DNA of 6,883 nt from Flavobacterium sp. (GCA_024709705.1 JANJWE010000227.1:1-6883); one strand, 5' to 3'. Shown: positions 1 through 6,883, numbered from the stretch's first letter. Notes: generated from the sequence alone by a model not told the origin. Numbers and translations are program-made.

Positions 1-1583
1 CCAGCTTCAAGAACCAATTGACAAGCTTCGGGAATGGTCATGAAATACCTTATTATTTCCGGATGCGTAATCGTTATGGGGCCTCCTTCCTGAATTTGTT
101 TTGTAAAAAGGGGCACTACCGATCCATTTGATCCCAGAACATTTCCAAATCTCGTAGTTATAAATTTTGTGTAATTATCAGAAGATTTTTTTCTATTTTT
201 AAAATGAAGGGATTGAACATACATTTCTGCAATTCTTTTACTGGCTCCCATAACACTACTTGGATTAACTGCTTTGTCTGTAGAAATCATTACAAATCTC
301 TCTACTTTAAACTTAAGAGCTAAGTCGGCAAGGTTTTTAGTGCCTTGAATGTTTGTAAAAACGGCTTGTGACGGATTATCTTCCATTAATGGAACATGTT
401 TATAGGCTGCTGCATGGTAGACTACATCAGGTTTTGAAACCTTAAATAGATGTTCTAAAAATTCGTAGTTTCGGATATCTCCAATTATAGTCTTGACTTG
501 AACAGACTGATTAAGTTGGGCAATTTCTATAGATAAATTATGGAGTGGAGTTTCAGCTTGATCAATCAAAACCAAGGTATCCGGTTTAAAACTCAACACT
601 TGTCTTACAATCTCGCTTCCGATGGAACCGGCCGCACCGGTAATCATAACTTTTTTTTGCTGTAACTGTGAAGAAATTCCTTTAGTATCTAAAACAATAG
701 GTTTTCGTTCGAGTAAATCTTGAATTTCAAAATTCTTAATGTTTTTTGAAATTTCGTTTTTATTTTCCCAATCTGCTACAAGAGGAATTGTATAAACCTT
801 ATAATTGTATTCCAAACATTCTTCTACTATTTGCGAGCGTTCTTCTTTATTCAAACTTTTATCGGCAATAATTAAGGCTTCGGATTTGTAAAGTCTCATA
901 ATTACCGGAATCCGTCTTTTAAGGTGTAAAATGGGTAAATCAAGAATCCTTTTGGTATTATTTTGATTTTTTTTATCAATAAAGCCAATTATTTTGAATC
1001 GTTGCGGAACTTCAGATTTTAAAGCATTGGCTACTGCAATAGCATTTGCATCGGTACCATATATTAAAACTTTCTCTTTTTTGGTATCATTTACAGCGTT
1101 GAAATACCTTTCAAAAACTTGTTTTACTACAACGCGATAAAAAAACAACAAACTAAATGATAATACAGCGTGGATAAAAATTCCGGTATTTAAAAATAGT
1201 TTTTCGTAGTTATTTAAAACCGAAATAAAATTGACAACTACAAAAGTAATTAGCGTAGCCGACTGAGAAAAGAATATCTTTAATGCATCAATGTATGAAG
1301 AATGCCTTATTATTCCGGAATAGGTTCTAAACATCCAAAAATAAAGAATGTTTACCAACAAATACACTATTGAACCTATAGCATAGTATTTTTCGTTTAT
1401 GTAGTTTAGTTTAATTCCGCTAAGTAACAAGAAAGTTACAATTCCTGAAAAAACCACAATAAATACATCCAAAAGAAGTACTACCCATCGTGGTAGATAC
1501 CCTAGGTTTTTAAAGCTGAAATCTAATCTTATATTAGAAAACAAGCTTCTTAAATCTTTTGCTAACTGATACTTCTGTTTCAA
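1..1583 (-). CDS. pglF: PglF-type membrane UDP-GlcNAc 4,6-dehydratase (3' end cut by window edge)
   Basis: This NAD-dependent enzyme would turn UDP-GlcNAc into the 4-keto-6-deoxy sugar, the first step towards UDP-diNAcBac, at the cytoplasmic face of the inner membrane. The frame is open through 527 codons to the left edge. Family members usually exceed 600 residues, so about 100 are missing. Counting from the TTG at 1583, four hydrophobic segments lie near residues 33-55, 68-85, 102-122 and 132-152. A first Rossmann-like domain begins at KVLIYGTDAN (171-180). The SDR domain has the NAD motif TGAAGSIG (315-322), then YHAAAYKHVP (389-398). The catalytic stretch STDKAVNP (434-441) is followed by M445-x3-K449, where Met replaces the usual SDR Tyr, as in PglF. 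RFGNVLGSNGS follows at 478-488. No in-frame ATG lies between the upstream stop (1623-1625) and M84, which is past the first membrane segment, so TTG is the best start; the exact codon is uncertain. FlaA1/WbpM-type dehydratases for other sugars look alike, but the pglC-D-E neighbours favour bacillosamine. Confidence 0.9.
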   Translation of the reverse strand, partial: MKQKYQLAKDLRSLFSNIRLDFSFKNLGYLPRWVVLLLDVFIVVFSGIVTFLLLSGIKLNYINEKYYAIGSIVYLLVNILYFWMFRTYSGIIRHSSYIDALKIFFSQSATLITFVVVNFISVLNNYEKLFLNTGIFIHAVLSFSLLFFYRVVVKQVFERYFNAVNDTKKEKVLIYGTDANAIAVANALKSEVPQRFKIIGFIDKKNQNNTKRILDLPILHLKRRIPVIMRLYKSEALIIADKSLNKEERSQIVEECLEYNYKVYTIPLVADWENKNEISKNIKNFEIQDLLERKPIVLDTKGISSQLQQKKVMITGAAGSIGSEIVRQVLSFKPDTLVLIDQAETPLHNLSIEIAQLNQSVQVKTIIGDIRNYEFLEHLFKVSKPDVVYHAAAYKHVPLMEDNPSQAVFTNIQGTKNLADLALKFKVERFVMISTDKAVNPSSVMGASKRIAEMYVQSLHFKNRKKSSDNYTKFITTRFGNVLGSNGSVVPLFTKQIQEGGPITITHPEIIRYFMTIPEACQLVLEA

Positions 1584-1606
1584 AACTTGGAGATACTCAA
1601 AATAAA

Positions 1607-1624
1607 CGAGTAAATATACTAATT
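1607..1624 (-). promoter_or_regulatory. Candidate promoter (-7 type element) upstream of pglF
   Basis: On the minus strand this reads AATTAGTATATTTACTCG. The inner TATATTTA (1611-1618) matches the Bacteroidota -7 consensus TAnnTTTG in all but the last base. It lies 27 nt before the putative TTG start, which would leave a leader of about 20 nt. A near copy (15 of 18 positions) sits in the same place before pglC. No TTG-type -33 element is visible at the expected distance, so the call rests on the -7 match and the paired copy. Confidence 0.35.
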
Positions 1625-1626
1625 AT

Positions 1627-1648
1627 AAAATCTTAAAAAAATCTTAAA
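1627..1648. repeat. Tandem 11-bp direct repeat, two copies
   Basis: The unit aaaatcttaaa occurs at 1627-1637 and again, perfectly and without spacing, at 1638-1648. It covers the end of pglE (stop codon 1644-1646) and the gap before pglF. The 11-bp period is about one helical turn, and the copies fall just upstream of the candidate -7 element, where a -33 box or regulator site would be expected. In DNA this AT-rich, a short repeat may also arise by chance. Confidence 0.45.
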
Positions 1649-2780
1649 ATAAAAAAACATTTATTTTTTCTTTAATTCGAGCTCTATCCGCTTCATTTAA
1701 ATTAGAACCTGAGGGCAAACAGAGTCCGTTTTCAAATAAATGCTGTGAAACATTTCCACCAAAATAGGGATACTTTTCAAAAATAGGTTGCAAATGCATC
1801 GGCTTCCATAGAGGTCTGGATTCAATAGAGAATCGATCTAAAAATTCACGTAACTTGGTAGAAGTATGTTGTTTTTCATTAGTTTCAAAAACAACACAAC
1901 TCAACCAATGATTAGAATAAAAATCAGTGCTAGGTTCGCTAAAAACCTTTACAAACCTATGTTTTTCAAACAAATGAACATAAAATTCATGCATAGCTCT
2001 ACGTTTACTGATATGACTGTCTAAAACTTCCATTTGGCCTCTACCAATACCGGCACAAATATTACTCAGTCTGTAATTGTAACCTATTTCACTATGCTGA
2101 TAATGGGGTGCGTTATCTCGAGCTTGTGTAGCCAGAAAAACGGCTTTTTCTTTTAATTCTTTATGAGGAACAACCAATGCTCCCCCACCGGATGTGGTTA
2201 TAATTTTATTTCCATTGAAAGAGAGAACGCTTAACGTTCCAAAAGTACCACACTTTTGATTTTTATATGAACTCCCTAAAGCCTCTGCACTGTCCTCAAG
2301 AATTGGAATTTCATATTTTTCGGAAATAGCTTGTAAGGCTTCAACTTGAAAAGGCATTCCGTAAAGGTGTACAGCTACAATTGCTTTGGGTTTAATACCT
2401 TTTGCCATCCTTTTTTTAATAGCTTCTTCTAAAGCATTGGGACACATATTCCATGTTTTTATTTCACTATCAACAAAAACAGGAGTAGCACCCAAATACA
2501 AAATGGGATTGGCTGATGCCGAAAACGTCATACTTTGACAGATTACTTCATCTCCGGCTTTTACCCCCAAAAGAATAAGACCTAAATGAATAGCTGCGGT
2601 ACCTGAACTTAAGGCTGCAACAAATTTATCTTGCCCTAAATATTGTTCTAAATCCAATTCGAAGCCTGTAACATTGGGTCCTAAAGGGGCTACCCAATTG
2701 GATTGAAATGCTTCGGCTATATAATTTTGTTCGGTTCCACCCATATGAGGTGATGATAACCAAATTTTTGAAAACTCCAT
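1644..2780 (-). CDS. pglE: PglE-type UDP-4-amino-4,6-dideoxy-GlcNAc aminotransferase
   Basis: This is a PLP-dependent DegT/DnrJ/EryC1 family enzyme (378 residues, normal length). In the inferred pathway it transfers an amino group, usually from glutamate, to C4 of the 4-keto sugar made by PglF, giving the substrate of PglD. The N-terminus contains LSSPHMGG (8-15), typical of the PglE branch. SSGTAAIHL (58-66) is the PLP-phosphate loop. EDSAEALG (162-169) carries the Asp (D163) that contacts the PLP ring nitrogen; a Ser sits where Ala is common. SFNGNKIITTSGGG (187-200) holds the Schiff-base lysine K192. GYNYRLSN (233-240) and RPLWKPMH (322-329) are further sugar-aminotransferase landmarks. 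The ATG at 2780 is 4 nt after the pglD stop, without a Shine-Dalgarno sequence, as expected for Bacteroidota. All catalytic residues appear present. Related aminotransferases act on other 4-keto sugars, so specificity is taken from context. Confidence 0.94.
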   Translation of the reverse strand: MEFSKIWLSSPHMGGTEQNYIAEAFQSNWVAPLGPNVTGFELDLEQYLGQDKFVAALSSGTAAIHLGLILLGVKAGDEVICQSMTFSASANPILYLGATPVFVDSEIKTWNMCPNALEEAIKKRMAKGIKPKAIVAVHLYGMPFQVEALQAISEKYEIPILEDSAEALGSSYKNQKCGTFGTLSVLSFNGNKIITTSGGGALVVPHKELKEKAVFLATQARDNAPHYQHSEIGYNYRLSNICAGIGRGQMEVLDSHISKRRAMHEFYVHLFEKHRFVKVFSEPSTDFYSNHWLSCVVFETNEKQHTSTKLREFLDRFSIESRPLWKPMHLQPIFEKYPYFGGNVSQHLFENGLCLPSGSNLNEADRARIKEKINVFLF

Positions 2781-2784
2781 TTTG

Positions 2785-3399
2785 CTAAATTGAATTAAAT
2801 TTTATTATTTTTCCTGGGTTACCTACAACCACAGCATAATCCGGAACATCTTTTATAATCACAGCACCGGCACCAATGGTTGCCCATTTTCCAATGGTTA
2901 CATTTTGAATTATAGTACTACCTATACCTACATGAGTGCCTTCTCCGATAGTTACATTACCGGCAAGAGCCACTCCAGGAGATATGTGTACAAAATCGGC
3001 TATAGAACAATCATGTTCAATTATAGAACCTGTGTTTAAAATGCAATGTTTACCTACCTTAACATTTGGATTTACCAATACGCCAGCCATAACAACAGTA
3101 CCTTCATCTAAACTGGAATTTGAAGATATCACAGCAGAATGATGAATCGCTTTAGCGTAGGATACTTGAAGACTAGATACAATATTTTTACGAACCCTAT
3201 TATTTCCAACGGAAACAATGAGTTGACTGTGGGAATCTAATTTTATAGCATTTCTATTTAAAACCGGAATTTGAAGTAATTTTTCAAATTTAGGTGAATC
3301 GTCAATAAAAATTAATGCAACATCTGTTTGGTTATTAAAGATTTCTGCAATTACTTTTCCGTGACCACTTGCTCCATACAATACAATCTTAGTTTCCAT
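2785..3399 (-). CDS. pglD: PglD-type UDP-4-amino-sugar N-acetyltransferase
   Basis: This acetyl-CoA-dependent enzyme would acetylate the C4 amine of the PglE product to give UDP-N,N'-diacetylbacillosamine in the cytoplasm. The 204 residues fit the family (Campylobacter PglD about 195). An N-terminal Rossmann-like domain with YGASGHGK (8-15) binds the UDP part. From about residue 85 a left-handed parallel beta-helix follows, seen as hexapeptide repeats such as VVMAGV, VLVNPN, VTIGEG and VTIGKW. Two histidines, H129 in IIEHDC and H138 in VHISP, are 9 residues apart, the same spacing as the catalytic-site His125 and His134 of C. jejuni PglD. The end IIKDVPDYAVVVGNPGKII is typical of NeuD/PglD-type transferases. 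The ATG at 3399 lies inside the last codons of pglC (11-nt overlap), suggesting translational coupling. NeuD-like sialic acid acetyltransferases are the nearest alternative, but no neu genes are present. Confidence 0.93.
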   Translation of the reverse strand: METKIVLYGASGHGKVIAEIFNNQTDVALIFIDDSPKFEKLLQIPVLNRNAIKLDSHSQLIVSVGNNRVRKNIVSSLQVSYAKAIHHSAVISSNSSLDEGTVVMAGVLVNPNVKVGKHCILNTGSIIEHDCSIADFVHISPGVALAGNVTIGEGTHVGIGSTIIQNVTIGKWATIGAGAVIIKDVPDYAVVVGNPGKIIKFNSI

Positions 3400-3991
3400 T
3401 AAAAGGCTCTATTGTGGCTGCATCGGCAGCATTTATACCTTCCTTTTTTAAAACTTTTAAAACTGTTTTAAAAAGGATTTTCATATCTAAAGTAAAAGAA
3501 ATATGATCTACATACCATACATCATATTCAAATTTTTGATCCCAAGAAATAGCATTTCTCCCATTAACTTGTGCCCATCCTGTAATTCCGGGTTTGACTT
3601 CATGCCGCCTGTTTTGAAAATCATTATACAAATGTAGATAATGTGTTAGTAAAGGCCTTGGCCCAATTAAACTCATATCACCCAAAAGGACATTAAACAA
3701 TTGTGGAATCTCATCCAAGGAAGTTTTTCTAACAAATGAGCCTATAGTTGTAAGACGATCAGCATCGGGAAGTAATTTACCGTTAATATCTTTTTTATTA
3801 TTCATTGTTTTAAATTTCACAATGGTAAATATTTTTCCATGTAAACCGGGTCTTTTCTGTAAGAAAAAGGGGTTGCCTTGATAAGACAAGAATAATAAAA
3901 AAGTTAGGATGAGAAAGATGGGAATGAGAAAAATCAGTCCCAAAAATGAAAAAAGAAAATCAAAAATTCTTTTGATAAAATTTCTATACAT
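3389..3991 (-). CDS. pglC: PglC-type phosphoglycosyl transferase (undecaprenyl-phosphate diNAcBac-1-P transferase)
   Basis: This small monotopic phosphoglycosyl transferase would move diNAcBac-1-phosphate from UDP to undecaprenyl phosphate, starting a lipid-linked glycan at the inner membrane. With the ATG at 3991 it has 200 residues, the same as C. jejuni PglC. KRIFDF (7-12) leads into one hydrophobic helix (about 12-36) with P24, the position of the Pro that breaks the re-entrant helix in studied PglCs. The Asp-Glu catalytic dyad is D93-E94 in TSLDEIPQLFN. Other family blocks are KRPGLHGKIF (46-55), KFKTM (59-63), GDMSLIGPRPLL (104-115) and KPGITGWAQVNGRNAISW (133-150). The C-terminus IEPFNGN resembles that of C. 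jejuni PglC. The frame stays open upstream to an ATG at 4132, but that extension would cross a terminator and the end of the DUF3467 gene, and lacks family similarity, so 3991 is chosen. A WcaJ/WbaP-like enzyme is unlikely: the extra N-terminal membrane domain is absent. Confidence 0.95.
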   Translation of the reverse strand: MYRNFIKRIFDFLFSFLGLIFLIPIFLILTFLLFLSYQGNPFFLQKRPGLHGKIFTIVKFKTMNNKKDINGKLLPDADRLTTIGSFVRKTSLDEIPQLFNVLLGDMSLIGPRPLLTHYLHLYNDFQNRRHEVKPGITGWAQVNGRNAISWDQKFEYDVWYVDHISFTLDMKILFKTVLKVLKKEGINAADAATIEPFNGN

Positions 3992-4011
3992 CAACAGTGT
4001 ATTAATTACAT

Positions 4012-4029
4012 GGGGTAAAAATACTAATT
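4012..4029 (-). promoter_or_regulatory. Candidate promoter (-7 type element) of the pglC-D-E(-F) unit
   Basis: On the minus strand this reads AATTAGTATTTTTACCCC. The inner TATTTTTA (4016-4023) resembles the Bacteroidota TAnnTTTG -7 box, with the last base differing. It lies 24 nt before the pglC ATG and downstream of the terminator, which is where a promoter is needed if the pgl genes form their own unit. The match to the element before pglF strengthens the call; no clear -33 TTG is seen at the usual distance. Confidence 0.4.
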
Positions 4030-4063
4030 TAAAATTAAGTTGATGGTAAGAAAAGTAGTCAAT

Positions 4064-4096
4064 AAAAAAAAAAGACTCCTCTATTTGAGGAGTCTT
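4064..4096 (-). terminator. Intrinsic terminator of the rpoC-DUF3467 unit
   Basis: Reading the minus strand, AAGACTCCTC (4096-4087) pairs perfectly with GAGGAGTCTT (4081-4072) across a 5-nt loop, AAATA, and runs straight into T residues (4073-4064). The hairpin begins 13 nt after the DUF3467 stop codon. On the plus strand the hairpin is not followed by a T run, so it acts in one direction only. It separates the rpoC operon from the pgl genes. Confidence 0.9.
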
Positions 4097-4109
4097 CAAT
4101 TTATTACAT

Positions 4110-4418
4110 TTAAGCTTGACCCGTTGGACCAAAATTTAAAGGAATCTGAGGCTGATCAGAATCTTTAATTTCACCATGAGCCATTTCAAAACGGTGAATA
4201 TTTTCACCCAATGCCTTTAATAATCTTTTGGCATGCTGTGGAGTCAATATAATTCTGGACTTTACTTTTGCTTTGGGAACACCCGGCATTAAAGTAACAT
4301 AATCCAAAACAAACTCTGATGCTGAATGATTAATAATAGCTAAATTGGAATAAATACCATCTGCTACCGTTTCATCTAGCTCAATGTTTATTTGCCCTTG
4401 TGATTGGTTATCGCTCAT
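4110..4418 (-). CDS. DUF3467 protein encoded directly behind rpoC
   Basis: This 102-residue soluble protein of unknown function belongs, by its sequence pattern, to the DUF3467 family. No signal peptide or membrane segment is visible. The N-terminus is Gln- and acid-rich (MSDNQSQGQINIELDETVAD). The recognisable core spans about residues 20-80: GIYSNLAIINHSASEFVLDY (21-40), the turn TLMPGVPKAKVKSRIILTP (42-60), then a helix HAKRLLKALGENIHRFE (62-78). The tail ends in QPQIPLNFGPTG. It starts 5 nt after the rpoC stop and ends 13 nt before the terminator, so it must be co-transcribed with rpoC. Placement next to rpoC is, to my knowledge, common in Bacteroidota, which hints at a link with transcription or ribosome supply, but no function can be assigned from the sequence. 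Confidence 0.88.
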   Translation of the reverse strand: MSDNQSQGQINIELDETVADGIYSNLAIINHSASEFVLDYVTLMPGVPKAKVKSRIILTPQHAKRLLKALGENIHRFEMAHGEIKDSDQPQIPLNFGPTGQA

Positions 4419-4423
4419 ACTGA

Positions 4424-6883
4424 TTAATAATTATATTCTTCTTTTGCAGCCATTAACTCATTGTAATCTTCTTTTGAACCTACAATAATATTGTCATATT
4501 CTCTCATACCGGTTCCGGCAGGTATTCTGTGACCCACGATTACATTTTCTTTCAAGCCTTCTAAAGAATCTACTTTACCAGCAACAGCTGCTTCGTTTAA
4601 TACTTTAGTGGTCTCTTGGAATGAAGCCGCAGAAATGAAAGATTTCGTTTGTAACGATGCTCTTGTTATACCTTGAAGTACCGGAGTAGCAGTAGCTGTT
4701 ATAACATCTCTGGCAACTACCAATTGTTTATCTTCTCGTTTTAACAATGAATTTTCATCTCTCAACTGACGTGGGGTCACCATTTGACCTGGTTTTAAGT
4801 TTTGAGAATCTCCTGCATCTTCCACTACTTTCATACCAAATAGTTTATCATTTTCAATGATAAAGTCTTTTGTGTGAACCAGTTGCTCTTCAAGGAAAAG
4901 CGTATCTCCCGGATCTTCAACACGTACTTTACGCATCATTTGACGGATAACTACTTCAAAGTGTTTGTCATTAATTTTTACCCCTTGCAAACGGTAAACT
5001 TCTTGAATTTCGTTAACCAAATACTGTTGAACAGCAGATGGCCCTTGAATTCTAAGAATATCTTCCGGTGTAATTGCTCCATCAGATAATGACATACCGG
5101 CTTTAACAAAGTCGTTCTCTTGAACCAAAATTTGATTGGAAAGTTTAACCAGGTATTTTTTAACTTCACCAAACTTAGATTCGATGATAATTTCTCTGTT
5201 ACCTCGTTTTATTTTTCCAAAAGAAACGACACCATCAATTTCGGATACTACGGCTGGGTTTGAAGGATTACGAGCTTCTAAAAGTTCTGTAATTCTTGGT
5301 AAACCTCCTGTAATATCGCCTGCTTTTGAAGAACGACGTGGAATTTTAACTAAAATTTTACCTGCTTTAATTTTCTCACCATCGTCTACCATTAAGTGAG
5401 CCCCTACCGGTAAGTTATAACTTCTAATTAACTCTCCGTCTTTACCGTAAATCAATAAAGTTGGAATTAATTTTTTGTTTCTTCCTTCCGAAATTACTTT
5501 CTCTTGGAAACCGGTTTGCTCATCAATTTCAACTTGGAAAGATTGACCTTGTTCTAAATCTTCATAAGCGATTTTTCCGGTAAATTCAGAGATGATAACC
5601 CCGTTGTAAGGATCCCATTTACAAATAGTAGTTCCTTTGTCAACAGATTGTCCGTCTTTAACATAAATAGTAGAACCGTAAGGAATGTTATGAGTATTTA
5701 ATACAATACCTGTGTTTTCGTCTACCAATTTCAATTCGGTTGAACGAGAAATAACAATATCGATTGCATTTCCTTCTGCATCTTCCCCTTTAACGGTTTT
5801 TAAATCATCTATTTCAAGTCTTCCTTTGAAACGTGTTACAATACTAGATTCTTCAGACATACCTCCAGCAACCCCACCAACGTGGAATGTACGGAGAGTT
5901 AGCTGAGTTCCTGGCTCTCCAATAGATTGGGCAGCAATTACACCAACAGCCTCCCCTTTTTGAGTCATTTGACCGGTAGCTAAATTTCTACCGTAACATT
6001 TGGCACAAATTCCTTTTTCAGCCTCACAAGTTAATGGAGAACGTACTTCAACTTTTTCTACCGGAGAAGCCTCAATAGCTTTCATGATAGACTCTGTGAT
6101 TTCTTCACCACCGTGAACCAAAACTTCAAGGTTTAGCGGGTTGATTACATCTTGCAACGCTACGCGTCCTAAAATTCTCTCCCCTAATGTTTCTACAATT
6201 TCTTCATTTTTCTTTAAAGCGGTTACTTCTATACCACGTAACGTTCCACAGTCAACAGAGTTAACAATAACATCTTGAGATACGTCATGTAATCTACGAG
6301 TTAAGTATCCTGCATCGGCCGTTTTAAGAGCTGTATCGGCAAGACCTTTACGAGCACCGTGAGTAGAAATAAAATATTCAAGAATTGAAAGACCTTCCTT
6401 AAAGTTAGAAAGAATAGGGTTTTCAATAATTTCACCACCACCAGCAGTTGATTTTTTGGGTTTAGCCATCAAACCACGCATACCGGTTAACTGACGAATC
6501 TGTTCTTTAGAACCCCTTGCTCCAGAATCAAGCATCATATATACCGAGTTGAAACCTTGTTGGTCTTCACGAATATTTTTCATGGCCAATTCGGTTAACA
6601 AAGCATTTTTAGAAGTCCAAACATCAATTACTTGATTGTATCTTTCATTGTTTGTAATCAATCCCATGTTATAGTTCATGGTAATAGCATCTACTTCCTC
6701 TCTGGCATCGGCTATTAATTCTTCTTTTTGGTGTGGGATAATAATATCTCCTAAGCTGAAAGACAAACCTCCACGGAAAGCGAATTTATAACCCATATCT
6801 TTCATATTATCTAAGAAAGCTGCTGTAGTAGGCACATTGGTTACAGACAAAATTCTTCCAATGATATCTCTCAACGATTTCTT
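4424..6883 (-). CDS. rpoC: RNA polymerase beta' subunit, C-terminal part (5' end outside window)
   Basis: This is the C-terminal 819 residues of the beta' subunit of RNA polymerase, over half of a protein usually about 1,400 residues long. The frame is open to the right edge, so the N-terminal clamp and the NADFDGD active site lie outside. Counting from the edge, the bridge helix [20 protein letters not shown] is at 120-139. [21 protein letters not shown] spans about 173-193. The second zinc site uses C212, C286, C293 and C296. The trigger loop starts at [16 protein letters not shown] (322-337) and resumes at [19 protein letters not shown] (522-540). The residues between form an SI3-like lineage insertion of roughly 175-185 residues, rich in short beta repeats. 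The C-terminal block with [15 protein letters not shown] and [15 protein letters not shown] is intact. A short [10 protein letters not shown] insertion follows the bridge helix. No frameshift is seen. The stop at 4424 is 5 nt from the next start. Confidence 0.98.
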   Translation of the reverse strand, partial: KKSLRDIIGRILSVTNVPTTAAFLDNMKDMGYKFAFRGGLSFSLGDIIIPHQKEELIADAREEVDAITMNYNMGLITNNERYNQVIDVWTSKNALLTELAMKNIREDQQGFNSVYMMLDSGARGSKEQIRQLTGMRGLMAKPKKSTAGGGEIIENPILSNFKEGLSILEYFISTHGARKGLADTALKTADAGYLTRRLHDVSQDVIVNSVDCGTLRGIEVTALKKNEEIVETLGERILGRVALQDVINPLNLEVLVHGGEEITESIMKAIEASPVEKVEVRSPLTCEAEKGICAKCYGRNLATGQMTQKGEAVGVIAAQSIGEPGTQLTLRTFHVGGVAGGMSEESSIVTRFKGRLEIDDLKTVKGEDAEGNAIDIVISRSTELKLVDENTGIVLNTHNIPYGSTIYVKDGQSVDKGTTICKWDPYNGVIISEFTGKIAYEDLEQGQSFQVEIDEQTGFQEKVISEGRNKKLIPTLLIYGKDGELIRSYNLPVGAHLMVDDGEKIKAGKILVKIPRRSSKAGDITGGLPRITELLEARNPSNPAVVSEIDGVVSFGKIKRGNREIIIESKFGEVKKYLVKLSNQILVQENDFVKAGMSLSDGAITPEDILRIQGPSAVQQYLVNEIQEVYRLQGVKINDKHFEVVIRQMMRKVRVEDPGDTLFLEEQLVHTKDFIIENDKLFGMKVVEDAGDSQNLKPGQMVTPRQLRDENSLLKREDKQLVVARDVITATATPVLQGITRASLQTKSFISAASFQETTKVLNEAAVAGKVDSLEGLKENVIVGHRIPAGTGMREYDNIIVGSKEDYNELMAAKEEYNY

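Noticed and set aside
1..3991. Pseudaminic or legionaminic acid pathway (PseB/PseC/PseH or Leg enzymes)
   Set aside because: PseB is a short soluble dehydratase without membrane helices, and no sialic-acid synthase or CMP-transferase is present. The PglC partner with 200 residues fits diNAcBac better.
4006..4011. Start-stop pair ATG-TAA (minus strand) in the region before pglC, as a minimal upstream ORF
   Set aside because: It lies about where transcription would begin if the -7 call is right, so it may not be in the transcript, and a 6-nt match in AT-rich DNA is expected by chance.
3389..4418. One operon running from rpoC through DUF3467 into pglC-D-E-F
   Set aside because: The terminator at 4064-4096 is strong and correctly oriented, and a promoter-like element follows it; read-through may occur but is not the simplest reading.
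2936..5906. Short plus-strand open frames (for example 2936-3142, 4874-5089, 5136-5399, 5712-5906) and a minus-strand frame at 4978-5172
   Set aside because: Each lies wholly inside pglD or rpoC in another frame, has no recognisable domain or upstream signal, and reads as low-complexity shadow translation.
1..6883. CRISPR array, tRNA, rRNA, insertion sequence, prophage or defence genes
   Set aside because: No spaced repeats, terminal inverted repeats, transposase motifs or tRNA-like folds were seen; coding density is near complete with housekeeping and glycan genes.

Overview
The window reads as a chromosomal segment from an AT-rich member of the Bacteroidota, most likely the Flavobacteriaceae. 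The grounds are the RpoC C-terminus with its Bacteroidota-style insertions, a DUF3467 gene directly behind rpoC, the lack of Shine-Dalgarno sequences before starts, and promoter-like TAnnTTTA motifs close to the phylum's TAnnTTTG -7 box. The lineage is inferred from protein character, not from a search. All genes lie on the minus strand, so transcription runs from high to low coordinates.

Right part (6883 to 4064): the C-terminal 819 codons of rpoC enter from the right edge. A 102-residue DUF3467 protein of unknown function follows after 5 bp. A strong intrinsic terminator (10-bp stem, 5-nt loop, run of T) then closes this transcription unit.

Left part (3991 to 1): after a 118-bp gap come four genes whose products match, in order, Campylobacter PglC, PglD, PglE and PglF. 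Three of them make UDP-N,N'-diacetylbacillosamine (UDP-diNAcBac) from UDP-GlcNAc: PglF is the membrane-bound 4,6-dehydratase, PglE the PLP aminotransferase and PglD the N-acetyltransferase. PglC moves the phospho-sugar onto undecaprenyl phosphate, the first membrane-committed step of a glycan. pglC and pglD overlap by 11 nt and pglD and pglE are 4 nt apart. pglF follows after 60 bp and seems to start with TTG; it is cut by the left edge with about 527 codons visible. The gene order matches the pglC-D-E-F order known from the Campylobacter jejuni N-glycosylation locus. No oligosaccharyltransferase, flippase or further glycosyltransferase lies in the window, so whether the sugar goes to protein glycosylation or to a surface or capsular polysaccharide cannot be decided here.

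The two non-coding gaps upstream of pglC and pglF share a near-identical 18-nt element at almost the same distance from the start codons. This suggests two related promoters: one driving pglC-D-E(-F) behind the terminator and one internal to pglF. No tRNA, rRNA, CRISPR array or mobile element was seen, and no gene-free stretch exceeds about 120 bp.
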